Source: 13-2-20CM-66-19 sp036273735
Lineage (GTDB): Bacteria > Pseudomonadota > Gammaproteobacteria > Steroidobacterales > Steroidobacteraceae
DNA length: 64,000 nt
Assembly (NCBI GenBank): GCA_036273735.1
Contig: DASUHA010000023.1
Coordinates: 6,376 to 70,375, forward strand
Reading direction: 5' to 3'
Part shown: piece by piece, positions 9,237 to 16,638 of the stretch
Layout: every line of letters begins with the position of its first letter
Numbering within the stretch: the first letter of the stretch is position 1
The notes under the pieces: model-generated
Told to the model about the DNA's origin: nothing
Seen by the model: only the letters and a program-made list of their open reading frames with translations
Databases searched by the model: none
Made by a program: the position numbers and the translations under genes

Positions 9237-9368
9237 ATGGAATTCATCGAGCTTTTGTTGGGGATCTCCCCGGATGGCGGCAACGGGTCACTGGAGCTCC
9301 TACTCTTCCTCGCCGTCATTGCGGCGACGCTGCTCGCACGCTCGGTCGTGACGCGACCCAGGCACTAG
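9237..9368 (+). CDS. 43-residue single-pass membrane peptide
   Basis: An ATG frame of 43 residues follows a good ribosome site (GAGAGG at 9226-9231). It has a short polar N-terminus, one hydrophobic helix from about residue 19 to 34 (LELLLFLAVIAATLLA) and a basic tail (RSVVTRPRH), which predicts an N-out/C-in small membrane protein. It lies 47 bp behind the sialidase/ASH gene on the same strand and is probably in its transcript. Its function is unknown. Being this short, it could be chance, but the ribosome site and composition favour a real gene. Confidence 0.5.
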   Translation: MEFIELLLGISPDGGNGSLELLLFLAVIAATLLARSVVTRPRH

Positions 9369-9379
9369 GTTGACGGTCG

Positions 9380-9411
9380 CCCGGCGAGCCCTGAAACCAG
9401 AGCCCGCCGGG
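9380..9411. terminator. Possible shared hairpin between convergent genes
   Basis: Perfect 7-bp arms CCCGGCG (9380-9386) and CGCCGGG (9405-9411) lie between the convergent 43-residue ORF and the slipin gene. There is no U-tract on either side, so intrinsic termination is uncertain. Confidence 0.35.
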
Positions 9412-9428
9412 ACGCCGCCTGATGCAGC

Positions 9429-10577
9429 TCAGGTGCTGGGCACCTGGATCCGCACCATGTCCTTCAGCACGCCGTCGAGGCCACCGAAGACGGTGAGCTT
9501 GTCGATCTTCTCGGTCACCTTCTCCAGCGTCTCCAGCTCCTTCATCCGCAGGAGCGTCGGGTTCTCGTCCATGAGGCGCGCGGTGTTGAGCAGCGAACGG
9601 GTCGCTGCCGTCTCCTCGCGCCGGCGGATCAGGTTGGCCTGAGCCACCCTCTCCGCCTCGACCACCTGGTTGAGGATGGTCTTCATCTCACCCGGCAGGA
9701 TCACGTCCTTGACTCCGACCGAGCGCACGGCGAGTCCGTGCTCCTCCACCTTGGCGCGCACGGCCTCCCCGACCTGGCGGTCGAGTGCACCCTTGTCGCC
9801 CAGCAGCTCATCGAGGGTTCGCGCGCCCACTGCCTCCCGCAGCGCGAACTGCAGCTCCTTGTAGAGAAACTCCACGAAGTTGCTGAGCGTCGAGCGGGCC
9901 TTCACGGCATCCAGCACCTGCCAGAGGGCCGTCAGGTTCACCCGCAGGCTCACCTTGTCCCGGGTCAGGATTTCCTGTCCCGCCACCTCCATGGCCTGCA
10001 CGCGCCGATCCACCAGCTCGATCTTCAGTGCCCGCTGGTACTTCCAGAAGGCGTGCAGTCCCGGCTGAAGAACCTGCGCCAGCTCTCCATCGACCAGCAG
10101 CAGGCCGATTGCAGTGTCGGGCACCTCGGCCGCGCTCACAGCCTCAGCCACCGAAGTGGCGAGCGGCTGCTTTGCACGCACCAGGAGCTTCGCCAGGCCC
10201 TTCGTGAGCTCGAAGCTCTCCGAGATGTCCTGCCGATCGACCCGCACCTCGATTGCGCCGCGCCAGAAGAGCTGGCGGGTTCCGGGAGCAAGGACTCCCG
10301 ACAGCTTGCCGCTCTTGTACACAACGCCGACCTCGGAGTAGCCGATCTGCGCGATGACGAAGTACTTCGCCACCATCTCCCGCGCTTCCTCCAGGAGGAA
10401 GTCGAGGCGCGGGTGCTCGAACTCCGGCACGGTCAGATCGTAGACCTGCACCTCGGTCCGCTCGAGCGGATCGAAAATCCGGTGCACGCCCGGCTCGAGA
10501 ACAGCCTCGAAGCTCCGATTGCGGAACAGGAGGCCACGCTCGTGCTGGGCGATGGTGATGCGCTTGATTGCGAACAT
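9429..10577 (-). CDS. Slipin-family SPFH/Band 7 protein with a three-fold repeated N-terminal module
   Basis: 382 residues from the ATG at 10577, which has GAGAGGAG eight bases upstream; the longer GTG start at 10595 is less likely. Residues ~200-340 are a typical SPFH/Band 7 domain (EILTRDKVSLRVNLTALWQV, then the FALREAVGARTLDELL region) with a helical C-terminus rich in VVEAERVAQAN. SPFH proteins form membrane-bound oligomeric scaffolds. The N-terminal half lacks a transmembrane anchor. Instead it repeats a short beta module with the pattern G-(L/V)-x3-G-x4-VLxPGxxxxF near residues 14, 83 and 157. It converges on the 5990-9368 group. Confidence 0.8.
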   Translation of the reverse strand: MFAIKRITIAQHERGLLFRNRSFEAVLEPGVHRIFDPLERTEVQVYDLTVPEFEHPRLDFLLEEAREMVAKYFVIAQIGYSEVGVVYKSGKLSGVLAPGTRQLFWRGAIEVRVDRQDISESFELTKGLAKLLVRAKQPLATSVAEAVSAAEVPDTAIGLLLVDGELAQVLQPGLHAFWKYQRALKIELVDRRVQAMEVAGQEILTRDKVSLRVNLTALWQVLDAVKARSTLSNFVEFLYKELQFALREAVGARTLDELLGDKGALDRQVGEAVRAKVEEHGLAVRSVGVKDVILPGEMKTILNQVVEAERVAQANLIRRREETAATRSLLNTARLMDENPTLLRMKELETLEKVTEKIDKLTVFGGLDGVLKDMVRIQVPST

Positions 10578-10885
10578 GTTTTCATCTCCTCTCATCGTCC
10601 AGTCACTTCAAAAATGAGTCGAGGTGTGACCCACGCTCAGACCGCGGGCTGCAGGGGCCGCGGCACCATCCGCTCTCCGCCGCTCGAGGCAGCGGCCCTC
10701 CGCTTCCGGAGGGAACGCTGCTGAGCGCCATGAGTGCTTCAGACGCCGCGCATCCCAACCGCTCGAGGCAGTTTGCGCGCTGTGGCCCGCCCTCCTCCTG
10801 CCGGCCGCCTCGAGTGCGAGGCGCACTGCTTCCTGCAGCGAGGTCACCGGGGCACCTCGATGCGAGGCCTGAGCCCCGCGCTATC
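10578..10885. other. Non-coding stretch upstream of the slipin gene
   Basis: No frame is convincing here. A 79-codon leftward frame from 10847 has arginine/alanine-rich, low-information composition and I rejected it. The stretch presumably carries the slipin promoter, but no clear -35/-10 pair was seen. Confidence 0.4.
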
Positions 10886-10907
10886 ACAAAGGCACTTGAA
10901 AGGTGCC
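10886..10907 (-). terminator. Rho-independent-like terminator after the tRNA-like gene
   Basis: On the minus strand a GGCAC/GTGCC hairpin (10891-10907) begins three bases after the tRNA 3' end and is followed by TTTG. The stem is short (5 bp plus one extra possible pair), so termination would be modest. Confidence 0.5.
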
Positions 10908-10909
10908 GG

Positions 10910-10982
10910 TGGCAAGTACGGGAGTCGAACCCGTGGCCTACGGTTTTCGAGACCGTCGCTCTACCATCTGAGCTAACTTGTC
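10910..10982 (-). tRNA. tRNA-like gene, anticodon CGA (reads UCG, Ser), class I form without long variable arm
   Basis: The minus strand folds into a complete 73-nt cloverleaf. The acceptor is GACAAGT/ACTTGCC with one A-C mismatch at pair 2. D-stem GCTC/GAGC has an 8-nt loop, anticodon stem ACGGT/ACCGT has loop CTCGAAA, there is a 5-nt variable region AGGCC, T-stem ACGGG/CCCGT has loop TTCGACT, and the discriminator is A. The anticodon CGA is at 10949-10947. CCA is not encoded. Serine tRNAs are class II with a long variable arm that SerRS needs, so a CGA tRNA with a 5-nt variable region is anomalous. The anticodon arm looks like that of tRNA-Ser(CGA) set in a class I body. Possible -35/-10 elements (TTGCGC, CATTCT) lie just upstream near 10995-11024. 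Confidence 0.65.
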
Positions 10983-11155
10983 AGGTGGTTAGGACAGAAT
11001 GCCCATGCGGTACACGCGAGCGCAATCTCAGCGCAGGCGCGCCAGGCGGGACCCAAGAGCCCGCTCCGCTGACACGGCTTCCGTCCAGACCTCTGTACGA
11101 CGCAACGCCTTGGGCGCTGCGTCGAATTCTTCTCAGGGGCCGGCCGCAGAAACGA

Positions 11156-11229
11156 CGAGGCCCCGATGGCAGTGCCGACCGGGGCCTCGAGGTATCGAGA
11201 TTCCCGGAGGGCTGCTCAACCAGCCCTCC
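11156..11229 (-). other. Two perfect hairpins in the leader of the tRNA-like transcription unit
   Basis: Arms CGAGGCCCCG (11156-11165) and CGGGGCCTCG (11180-11189) form a perfect 10-bp stem with a 14-nt loop. Arms GGAGGGCTG (11206-11214) and CAGCCCTCC (11221-11229) form a perfect 9-bp stem with a 6-nt loop. Neither is followed by a U-tract on either strand, so they look like RNA structure and not terminators. No protein-coding frame explains the region between the tRNA and 11400. The strand is inferred from the promoter at 11403-11430. Confidence 0.5.
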
Positions 11230-11402
11230 GAGCTCATGGGAGGGCTAGACTGAAACGATGCGATCCCAGCCGAACGGGCACGACCTGGACGCGCACGCCA
11301 TCGCATCGCGTTCAACGCGATAGCCGATGTGGCACGATCGCAGTCCCGCCTTAAGGGCGACGTGATGTGGTATGTGTGTGTTGGGATGCATAAGGGCTGC
11401 GC

Positions 11403-11430
11403 AGTGTACTCGGCGGACTGTCCTTGTCAA
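11403..11430 (-). promoter_or_regulatory. Sigma70-type promoter firing leftward toward the tRNA-like gene
   Basis: On the minus strand a perfect TTGACA (11430-11425) is separated by 16 bp from TACACT (11408-11403). Transcription would start near 11396 and run through the two hairpins to the CGA tRNA and its terminator, giving an RNA of roughly 500 nt before processing. It also lies ~140 bp upstream of the divergent 11572 gene. Confidence 0.55.
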
Positions 11431-11571
11431 GAGAATTGCGAGAATTTCACGTGCCTTACAGACGTGCAATTGGTCGGTCAGTGACGGCCCTGCAACGGCG
11501 ACACATAAATGCGGTGCTCGGGGGTAAGCTCCAGAGTATCCTCGGGTCGAGGGTCTCCGAACTTAGGGTTT

Positions 11572-13170
11572 GTGGATATCGTTACAAACAACCGGCCGCC
11601 TGGCGGTGAGCCGCCGAGCGATGCCGCCGCGGCGGCGCTGATGCAACTATTTAGTGACTTCCTCCAAGCGTTGTGTGACGCAGAGGGTGGGAGGGCGCTG
11701 TATCGTATGCATACGGCCGATGCGCCCGTGCGCCGGGCACAGGGAGTGGCACCGGCTGCCGGTATCGATGAGATCGAATTCGCCCGCGCTCATCGCGACA
11801 TCAGTCTTCGGGGCGGGGAGCGGCTCCCCGTCTTCTCAAACCCCGCCCTTCTGCAAGCGACGGCGAGCGCGGATGATCCCGAGTCCGTGAGCTGGTTCGA
11901 AGTGGGCGAGAACGGTAATGCGCGTCGCCTCGTGGCCGCACTGGGTGCGCGAACGACCGAGGGCGTATCGCGGATCGTGTGGTGCACGCTGGCCGACCGC
12001 TTGGAGCCCTGGTCTTTTACCGACGGTTTGCTACAGACGCTCGCCGACTACCCCTGGATGCGCAAGAGCGATCCTGCGACAGCGCGCGCATTGCTCGATG
12101 CGGGCTACTTCCGCCGATACTGGCGTCCTTCGGTCCAATTCAGCTCACTGCCGGAGGCACGCTTCAGTTGTCAGATGAGCACCGCATGCTGCAGGCACGA
12201 CTATGAGATCACTCTGCCGCCGGAGGCGCAGCTCCTTATCGATGCGATGCCATGGCACAAACTCAACCCCCCGCTGACCGGGACACGGCTGCCACAGCGC
12301 GCAGACGGCAAATTGCAGCTCAAGAGGCCGGATGAGACGTGCCGATTTCTCGGGCCGCGCGCAATGTGCCTCATTCACCAGACGTTGGGGCGTCAGCCCT
12401 TCGGCGCCTGCTGTGTTTTTCCGTTCTCTTTCGCTCACACCCCGGAAGGCATCGCGGTCGGATTGAGTCCCATCTGCGGCAGCGTGCGCTTGGGTTTGGG
12501 GATCAGGCCGCAGGACCGGGAGGAGGATCTGCGTGAGCGGTTGGTCCACGCCGAGCCCAGGTCCGCGGATGCGTATCACCTCGCGCCCGGCGTCGAGGTT
12601 CCCTGGGAGCGCTTTCGCGACATCGAGAAGGCGCTGTGTGACTGTCTTGCCGCCGGCGATGTTCCCATGCGACGTCGGCTCTATGTCGGGGCACGGCTGC
12701 TCGGCGCGCTGAAGGACAACCAGGCGATCAACCTGGGCGCATGGCTCGCGGAGCCCCCGGCGCAGCTCAATGAGGAGCTCCGCGACGCCATTCGCGGCAT
12801 GCTGGCGAGAATCATCGGCTGGGAGCGTTCGGCATTGCGCCGACTCCCGCGGGAGATTCCGCCCGACCTCTTCCACCTCGAGGTGCGCGAGGCGCCGGTG
12901 CTGACGCAGATTCTGCGCAACACACTATTCTGCAAGGTGTATTCCTACCCTTTCGATCTGACCACCGCGCACAACTATCTGATCGTTCTGTATCTGGTGG
13001 CGCTCGTCATGCAGGCGGCCGTGACGCCCCTATCGGATGAGATGTGGCGCGAGCTCGGTTCGCTCGGCGTTCATGGCCTGCTGAAATCCATGCTGCACGA
13101 AGGTATGCCGGAGGGCTTTCGCGCCCTTCTGGGTACCGCGGATTTTGGAGTATGGATGCTCGCGGCCTGA
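11572..13170 (+). CDS. YkgJ/FliB-type cysteine-cluster protein
   Basis: A cytosolic-looking protein of ~530 residues. The central part has the cysteine spacing of the YkgJ/flagellin lysine N-methylase-like family: FSCQMSTACC, then DETCRFLGPRAMC, then GACCVFPF, which probably holds a metal or Fe-S cluster. The flanking ~200-residue N-terminal and ~200-residue C-terminal regions are not recognised. The start is uncertain: GTG at 11572 has AGGG close upstream, while ATG at 11509 gives 553 residues with no ribosome site. No flagellar gene is nearby, so a FliB role is not supported. It stands alone with its neighbours on the opposite strand. Confidence 0.65.
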   Translation: MDIVTNNRPPGGEPPSDAAAAALMQLFSDFLQALCDAEGGRALYRMHTADAPVRRAQGVAPAAGIDEIEFARAHRDISLRGGERLPVFSNPALLQATASADDPESVSWFEVGENGNARRLVAALGARTTEGVSRIVWCTLADRLEPWSFTDGLLQTLADYPWMRKSDPATARALLDAGYFRRYWRPSVQFSSLPEARFSCQMSTACCRHDYEITLPPEAQLLIDAMPWHKLNPPLTGTRLPQRADGKLQLKRPDETCRFLGPRAMCLIHQTLGRQPFGACCVFPFSFAHTPEGIAVGLSPICGSVRLGLGIRPQDREEDLRERLVHAEPRSADAYHLAPGVEVPWERFRDIEKALCDCLAAGDVPMRRRLYVGARLLGALKDNQAINLGAWLAEPPAQLNEELRDAIRGMLARIIGWERSALRRLPREIPPDLFHLEVREAPVLTQILRNTLFCKVYSYPFDLTTAHNYLIVLYLVALVMQAAVTPLSDEMWRELGSLGVHGLLKSMLHEGMPEGFRALLGTADFGVWMLAA

Positions 13171-13179
13171 GCATCGACA

Positions 13180-13719
13180 TCACTTGCGGCTCAGCCAGCA
13201 TTCCATGCGGCACATTTGGCGGCCATTCTCGGAATGTACCGTCCGGCTCATGACGCGAAACCCATGCGTCACGTAATACTGCGCGAGCCACGAGTCAGCA
13301 AATGTATCCAATCGCAGCCGGGGAATCTGCCGCCGCCGGGCCTCAGCTTTCGCCCAGGTGATCATCCGAGGGCCCCACCCGCGGCCTGCGTAAGCGCGTC
13401 TCACCGCTAGCTTGTGCAGATAGAGTGCGCTCCCCTCGACCGCTCTTGGCCAATAGATCGGATCCGTGCGCTGCAACAGCATGCACGCGGCCGGCTCTGC
13501 GCCCGCGAACCCGAATATCAGACAACCCGCCGCGCTGTGGCTCGGCAAGTCCGTCTTCCGCAGGTCGTACTCGGACCATACCGGCTCTCCGAGGGTGGCC
13601 AGCCACTGCGCGGCTTCGCGCAGCATGACCAATGCATCAGTAACGTATTCCGGACCCACCGCTCGAATTAGAACGTCATGTGGGCGCAGATCGACATCAG
13701 CCGGCGCGATGGATTGCAT
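13180..13719 (-). CDS. GNAT-family N-acetyltransferase
   Basis: 179 residues with the acetyl-CoA-binding motif A of GNAT enzymes at LHKLAVRRAYAGRGWG (R-x-x-x-G-R-G-W-G form), preceded by a beta strand and followed by the helix MITWAKAEARR and the late strand LRLDTFADSW...YYVTHGFR. Acetylates an unknown amine. It ends nine bases after the stop of the opposite-strand cysteine-cluster gene and lies ten bases downstream of the araC-type gene, so it is probably its operon partner. Confidence 0.85.
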   Translation of the reverse strand: MQSIAPADVDLRPHDVLIRAVGPEYVTDALVMLREAAQWLATLGEPVWSEYDLRKTDLPSHSAAGCLIFGFAGAEPAACMLLQRTDPIYWPRAVEGSALYLHKLAVRRAYAGRGWGPRMITWAKAEARRRQIPRLRLDTFADSWLAQYYVTHGFRVMSRTVHSENGRQMCRMECWLSRK

Positions 13720-13729
13720 CGCCTCGACT

Positions 13730-14482
13730 CTAGGAGCGAGCTGTCTCTTTGGAAATCCTGACGCCTGCGCGTCCGTGTGCCAGGCGGCTCGCGGCCTGGA
13801 TCGAGCGCCAGTTACTCGGCGAGCGGCCGGTCAGCACGTGAATGCTGCGGCTCAGGTGGGCCAGATCCGAAAATCCTACCTTGAATGCGATGTCGGTGAG
13901 TGTGCCGGTGGAGCGCATGATCTCGCGCCATGCCAGGCGGGTCCGGCACTCCAGCCGGAAGCGCTTTGGACACACCCCGAATTCCCGCTGAAAGGTGTAC
14001 GACACCGTGTCCGGCCGCAGCCCGCGAGTCTCGGCCCACACCTGCAGTTGCAGGCTCGACCCATCCCGCAGGGTGCCGGCCAGCTCGTCCACCCAATATC
14101 GGTCACGAGGTGCGACGACCCGCAGATCCTCACGCAGCTGGGCTGCGGCGCGCTCGGGGTTGATCTCTGCCAACCGCGCCAGCGCGTCAGGGTCTGTGAC
14201 GTAGAACTGCCCCTCGATGGTGTCATGCCGCCATGGCAGACGCAGAATCTCTAGAGGCCGCCTACCCCTTGCGATGTCCATGTGACAGTCGAAACGCCCG
14301 TGGAGCAGGACATGTCCGGGCTCGGCGTGCATGCGCCCTGCGAAGCTGACTTCCGTGAGCGAGCCGCCGAGGAGGATCGTAGCGTACCCCTCGTTGTGAT
14401 GATGCCGCGCCATCCCCCGGCCGGCCGGAATCGTCTCGACCCCGGTCAGGATGCTGCGAAACTCGTAGGGCTTTGCGCTCAC
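13730..14482 (-). CDS. AraC-family transcriptional regulator
   Basis: 250 residues. An N-terminal cupin-like sensor region (HHHNEGYATILLGGSLTEV) is followed by the C-terminal double helix-turn-helix with the landmarks SYTFQREFGVCPKRF and IAFKVGFSDLAHLSRSI...TGRSPSNWR. In family members the second HTH is normally the better conserved, and it is complete here. It probably controls the GNAT gene ten bases downstream. The ligand is unknown. Confidence 0.85.
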   Translation of the reverse strand: MSAKPYEFRSILTGVETIPAGRGMARHHHNEGYATILLGGSLTEVSFAGRMHAEPGHVLLHGRFDCHMDIARGRRPLEILRLPWRHDTIEGQFYVTDPDALARLAEINPERAAAQLREDLRVVAPRDRYWVDELAGTLRDGSSLQLQVWAETRGLRPDTVSYTFQREFGVCPKRFRLECRTRLAWREIMRSTGTLTDIAFKVGFSDLAHLSRSIHVLTGRSPSNWRSIQAASRLAHGRAGVRISKETARS

Positions 14483-14495
14483 CCAGAGATGCCTC

Positions 14496-15014
14496 TCAGT
14501 GTCTCGGCGTGCTGGCGAGAATGGGGGTCTTCAGACCTGCCGGCATTGCGCGGGTCTCGTCGATACTGAGGTTGCCGTATCCGATCACGAGACCGCCTCT
14601 CGGTGGTCTTCGCGTGTAGCATTCGGAAAGAGCATATACCGCCGCGCTCAGCTTGGGCAGTTTCTTCACGACATCCCCGTCACCATTGGGGGCTCGGGGT
14701 CACCATGATCTGCGCAGGGTCGCACTTCACGGCGCGGAAGGCTTCTGAAGCGATCTCGAGACGCAGGTGCCCGTGCCGACGAAGGTCTGCAGGTAACCCT
14801 CCGCGATCAGCAGGTCATACGCGCCCAGTACCGGCATGCGCGAGATGCAGAGGTCCTTGGCGAGTGCCCGGGTGGACGGCACCCGCTGGCCCGGTTGCAA
14901 CTTGCCGGAAAGGACCGCCCGCTGGAACCCGGTAAAAATCTGTCGATAGAGTGGCGTCGCGCTGCTGAAATCGAGCGCCATGGGCGGGATGAAGGTGGGC
15001 GCCAGCCTGCTCAC
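14496..15014 (-). pseudogene. MocR/PdxR-type GntR regulator, internally deleted remnant
   Basis: The 5' part (GTG at 15014 with AAGAGG upstream) encodes a normal MocR winged helix: PLYRQIFTGFQRAVLSG, RVPSTRALAKDL, then a GTGTCVS turn. Its frame then stops. In another frame come RAVKCDPAQIMVTPSPQ, matching the start of the aminotransferase-like domain (family RGVRCDPxQxxVTxGSQQ), and then a stop. A third piece reads YTRRPPRGGLVIGYGNLSID near 14540-14620, matching the extreme C-terminus of that domain. Roughly 250 residues of PLP domain are missing, so the gene is dead as a MocR protein. The isolated DNA-binding domain might still be made. Confidence 0.75.
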
Positions 15015-15292
15015 GGATGCCTCTTGATGTGCCCTGCGGCGCCTCGTGGCCGACCGCTCTCCGGTCGTTCCGGTCCGCGGTCTCCACGTCGAGCCTGTGG
15101 GTGCCGAGTGTGCTGCATCGCGCCGGCGCCCGCTTGAATGCACTTGGACCGCATCGGACACAAGTGAAGCGGAACCGTCTTCCAACCCGCCCATCCAAGG
15201 ACAGGGGCCGGGGAATTTCGGCCGCCCGCGACGGCCTCCCGTTGCCGGGAACCAGGCAAGCCGCTGAATAAATAAGGTTTCCGCCGCGAGCG

Positions 15293-15877
15293 ATGATCGA
15301 TTGGCTACCTCGTCCCGAGCGCATCACTGCCGTGGCGGCAGCCCTGTTGCTCCAGGCGGCCCTCTACGGTGTGCTCAGCACGCAACACCCTTTTCTGTCG
15401 AGTAGCACGAGCGCACCGCCGCTCATCACGACGATCATGTCCGCCACCCGGCGCAGACCTGTGGTGCCGCCCCCTCCACTACCCAGCGAGCCCCGAATAC
15501 GAAACCCGGTGATCGAGCCGCCCATCGTGCAGCCGATCCTGCCGTCCGCTCAACAACAGCGCTTGCCGGGTTCTTCCGTCGACTGGCAGGCCGCGATGCA
15601 ACACGAGGTGACAACCGAGCTGGCGCCCGCGGCCGCGCGGGCCAAGGCGACTTTCGGCTTTCCGCAGGTTCCGGCGAAGCAGGTCCCGCCTCCCGCATTC
15701 GGTTGGGATGAGGCGCACATCAACCGCGTCCAGAGGATCGAGCACGGCATCATCGATGTGGGGCCTTGTACCATCACGCTGGCGTTCCCGATTCCGGTCT
15801 GCCACTTCGGCAAGGGAGCCGCCAACGGCGAACTCTTCGAGCACCTGCACGACCGGCCGAGCGGTGAGCCGCGTTAG
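15293..15877 (+). CDS. Membrane-anchored proline-rich periplasmic protein, unknown function
   Basis: 194 residues. One N-terminal helix (about residues 11-30) is followed by a proline-rich linker (PVVPPPPLPSEPR...PPIVQPILP) and a C-terminal domain with two cysteines (GPCTITLAFPIPVCHFG) that may form a disulphide. The layout recalls TonB-like or other envelope-spanning proteins, but there is no recognisable TonB C-terminal domain. The start ATG lacks a strong ribosome site. Downstream is a convergent tetR gene. The call is limited to topology. Confidence 0.6.
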   Translation: MIDWLPRPERITAVAAALLLQAALYGVLSTQHPFLSSSTSAPPLITTIMSATRRRPVVPPPPLPSEPRIRNPVIEPPIVQPILPSAQQQRLPGSSVDWQAAMQHEVTTELAPAAARAKATFGFPQVPAKQVPPPAFGWDEAHINRVQRIEHGIIDVGPCTITLAFPIPVCHFGKGAANGELFEHLHDRPSGEPR

Positions 15878-15894
15878 GGGCCCGGTGCGGCCCG

Positions 15895-16539
15895 CTACAG
15901 AGGCCCGTCGACCATCCGTAGTGCTTCCTCGAGCAGCCGCGCCGGCGGCGGCCAACTGTGCTCGCTCACGGTCACGAGCATGTGGCAGATGCCGTTCATG
16001 GCGCAGATGAGAGCGACGGCCCGCTCGCGCAGACGCTCGGCAGCCTTGTCGGTCACTCCCAGGTGTTGACCCAGGAGCTCCGCGAAGATCCGGTAGCGCG
16101 CAAGAATGGTCGAGGTCTCGACGTAGTACTTCTCCTGGCTCTCGATCCTGTCCTCGATCATGAATACCGCGCGATACTCATCGGGGTGATCGAGCCAGTA
16201 GCGCGTGTAGGCCGCGCACGCCGCCTCCAGGCGCTGGCGGGGCGTGCCGTCGCAGGCAACCACTGCGCGCTCGACGCGCGCGAAGCACTTCGTGAAGAAG
16301 CGCTCCCAGATGCTGCGGATGATGTCGTTCTTTGAATGGAAGTAGTCGTAGAGACTCATTGCGGATAGACCCGCTTCGCGGGCGATCCGGCGGACGCTCA
16401 GGGCGTCGATCCCTTCATCACGGAAGAGCTGCGCCGCGACATGAGTGATGCGGGCACGCACTTCCATCTCCTGATCCGCCGAGCGCCTGGGGCGCCCGGG
16501 AGAGCGGCGAGTGAGTCTTGCGACCTGAGCTCGTGCCAT
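15895..16539 (-). CDS. TetR/AcrR-family transcriptional regulator
   Basis: 214 residues. The N-terminal HTH is intact: RARITHVAAQLFRDEG, DALSVRRIAREAGLSAMSLYDYFHSK. The C-terminal ligand domain is helical, with WERFFTKCF near the first helices. It is divergent from the Lnt/nitrilase-like gene, with repeated CGTAC palindromes in the 100-bp gap, so it most likely represses that gene and itself. The basic stretch RRSPGRPRR before the HTH may add DNA contacts. Confidence 0.9.
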   Translation of the reverse strand: MARAQVARLTRRSPGRPRRSADQEMEVRARITHVAAQLFRDEGIDALSVRRIAREAGLSAMSLYDYFHSKNDIIRSIWERFFTKCFARVERAVVACDGTPRQRLEAACAAYTRYWLDHPDEYRAVFMIEDRIESQEKYYVETSTILARYRIFAELLGQHLGVTDKAAERLRERAVALICAMNGICHMLVTVSEHSWPPPARLLEEALRMVDGPL

Positions 16540-16566
16540 GCTGGATGCGGCCTCGACGTATCGATC

Positions 16567-16624
16567 TTTACATTCCGTACGCGTACGCTTAATATTTACC
16601 GTACAAGCACGGGAAATAGTACGG
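16567..16624 (+). promoter_or_regulatory. Promoter with TetR-type palindromic operators
   Basis: TTTACA (16567-16572) is separated by 17 bp from TAATAT (16590-16595), a good rightward sigma70 promoter. The spacer holds the perfect 12-bp palindrome CGTACGCGTACG (16576-16587). Downstream is a second inverted pair, CCGTAC (16599-16604) and GTACGG (16619-16624). Binding at either would block the promoter of the Lnt-like gene, and the position suits the divergent TetR. Confidence 0.65.
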
Positions 16625-16638
16625 GCGAGGAGTCGACT

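Noticed and set aside
10568..11248. 226-codon plus-strand frame across the tRNA-like gene
   Set aside because: It runs through the slipin start, the tRNA and the hairpins and has low-information Arg/Pro-rich composition.
10886..11430. tmRNA (ssrA)
   Set aside because: No tag-peptide frame ending in AA, no tmRNA-type 5' half of the acceptor stem, and a complete tRNA anticodon arm is present.
16441..16638. Upstream 66-codon extension of the Lnt-like gene
   Set aside because: It would overlap the tetR start and its promoter; the GTG at 16639 has a strong ribosome site.
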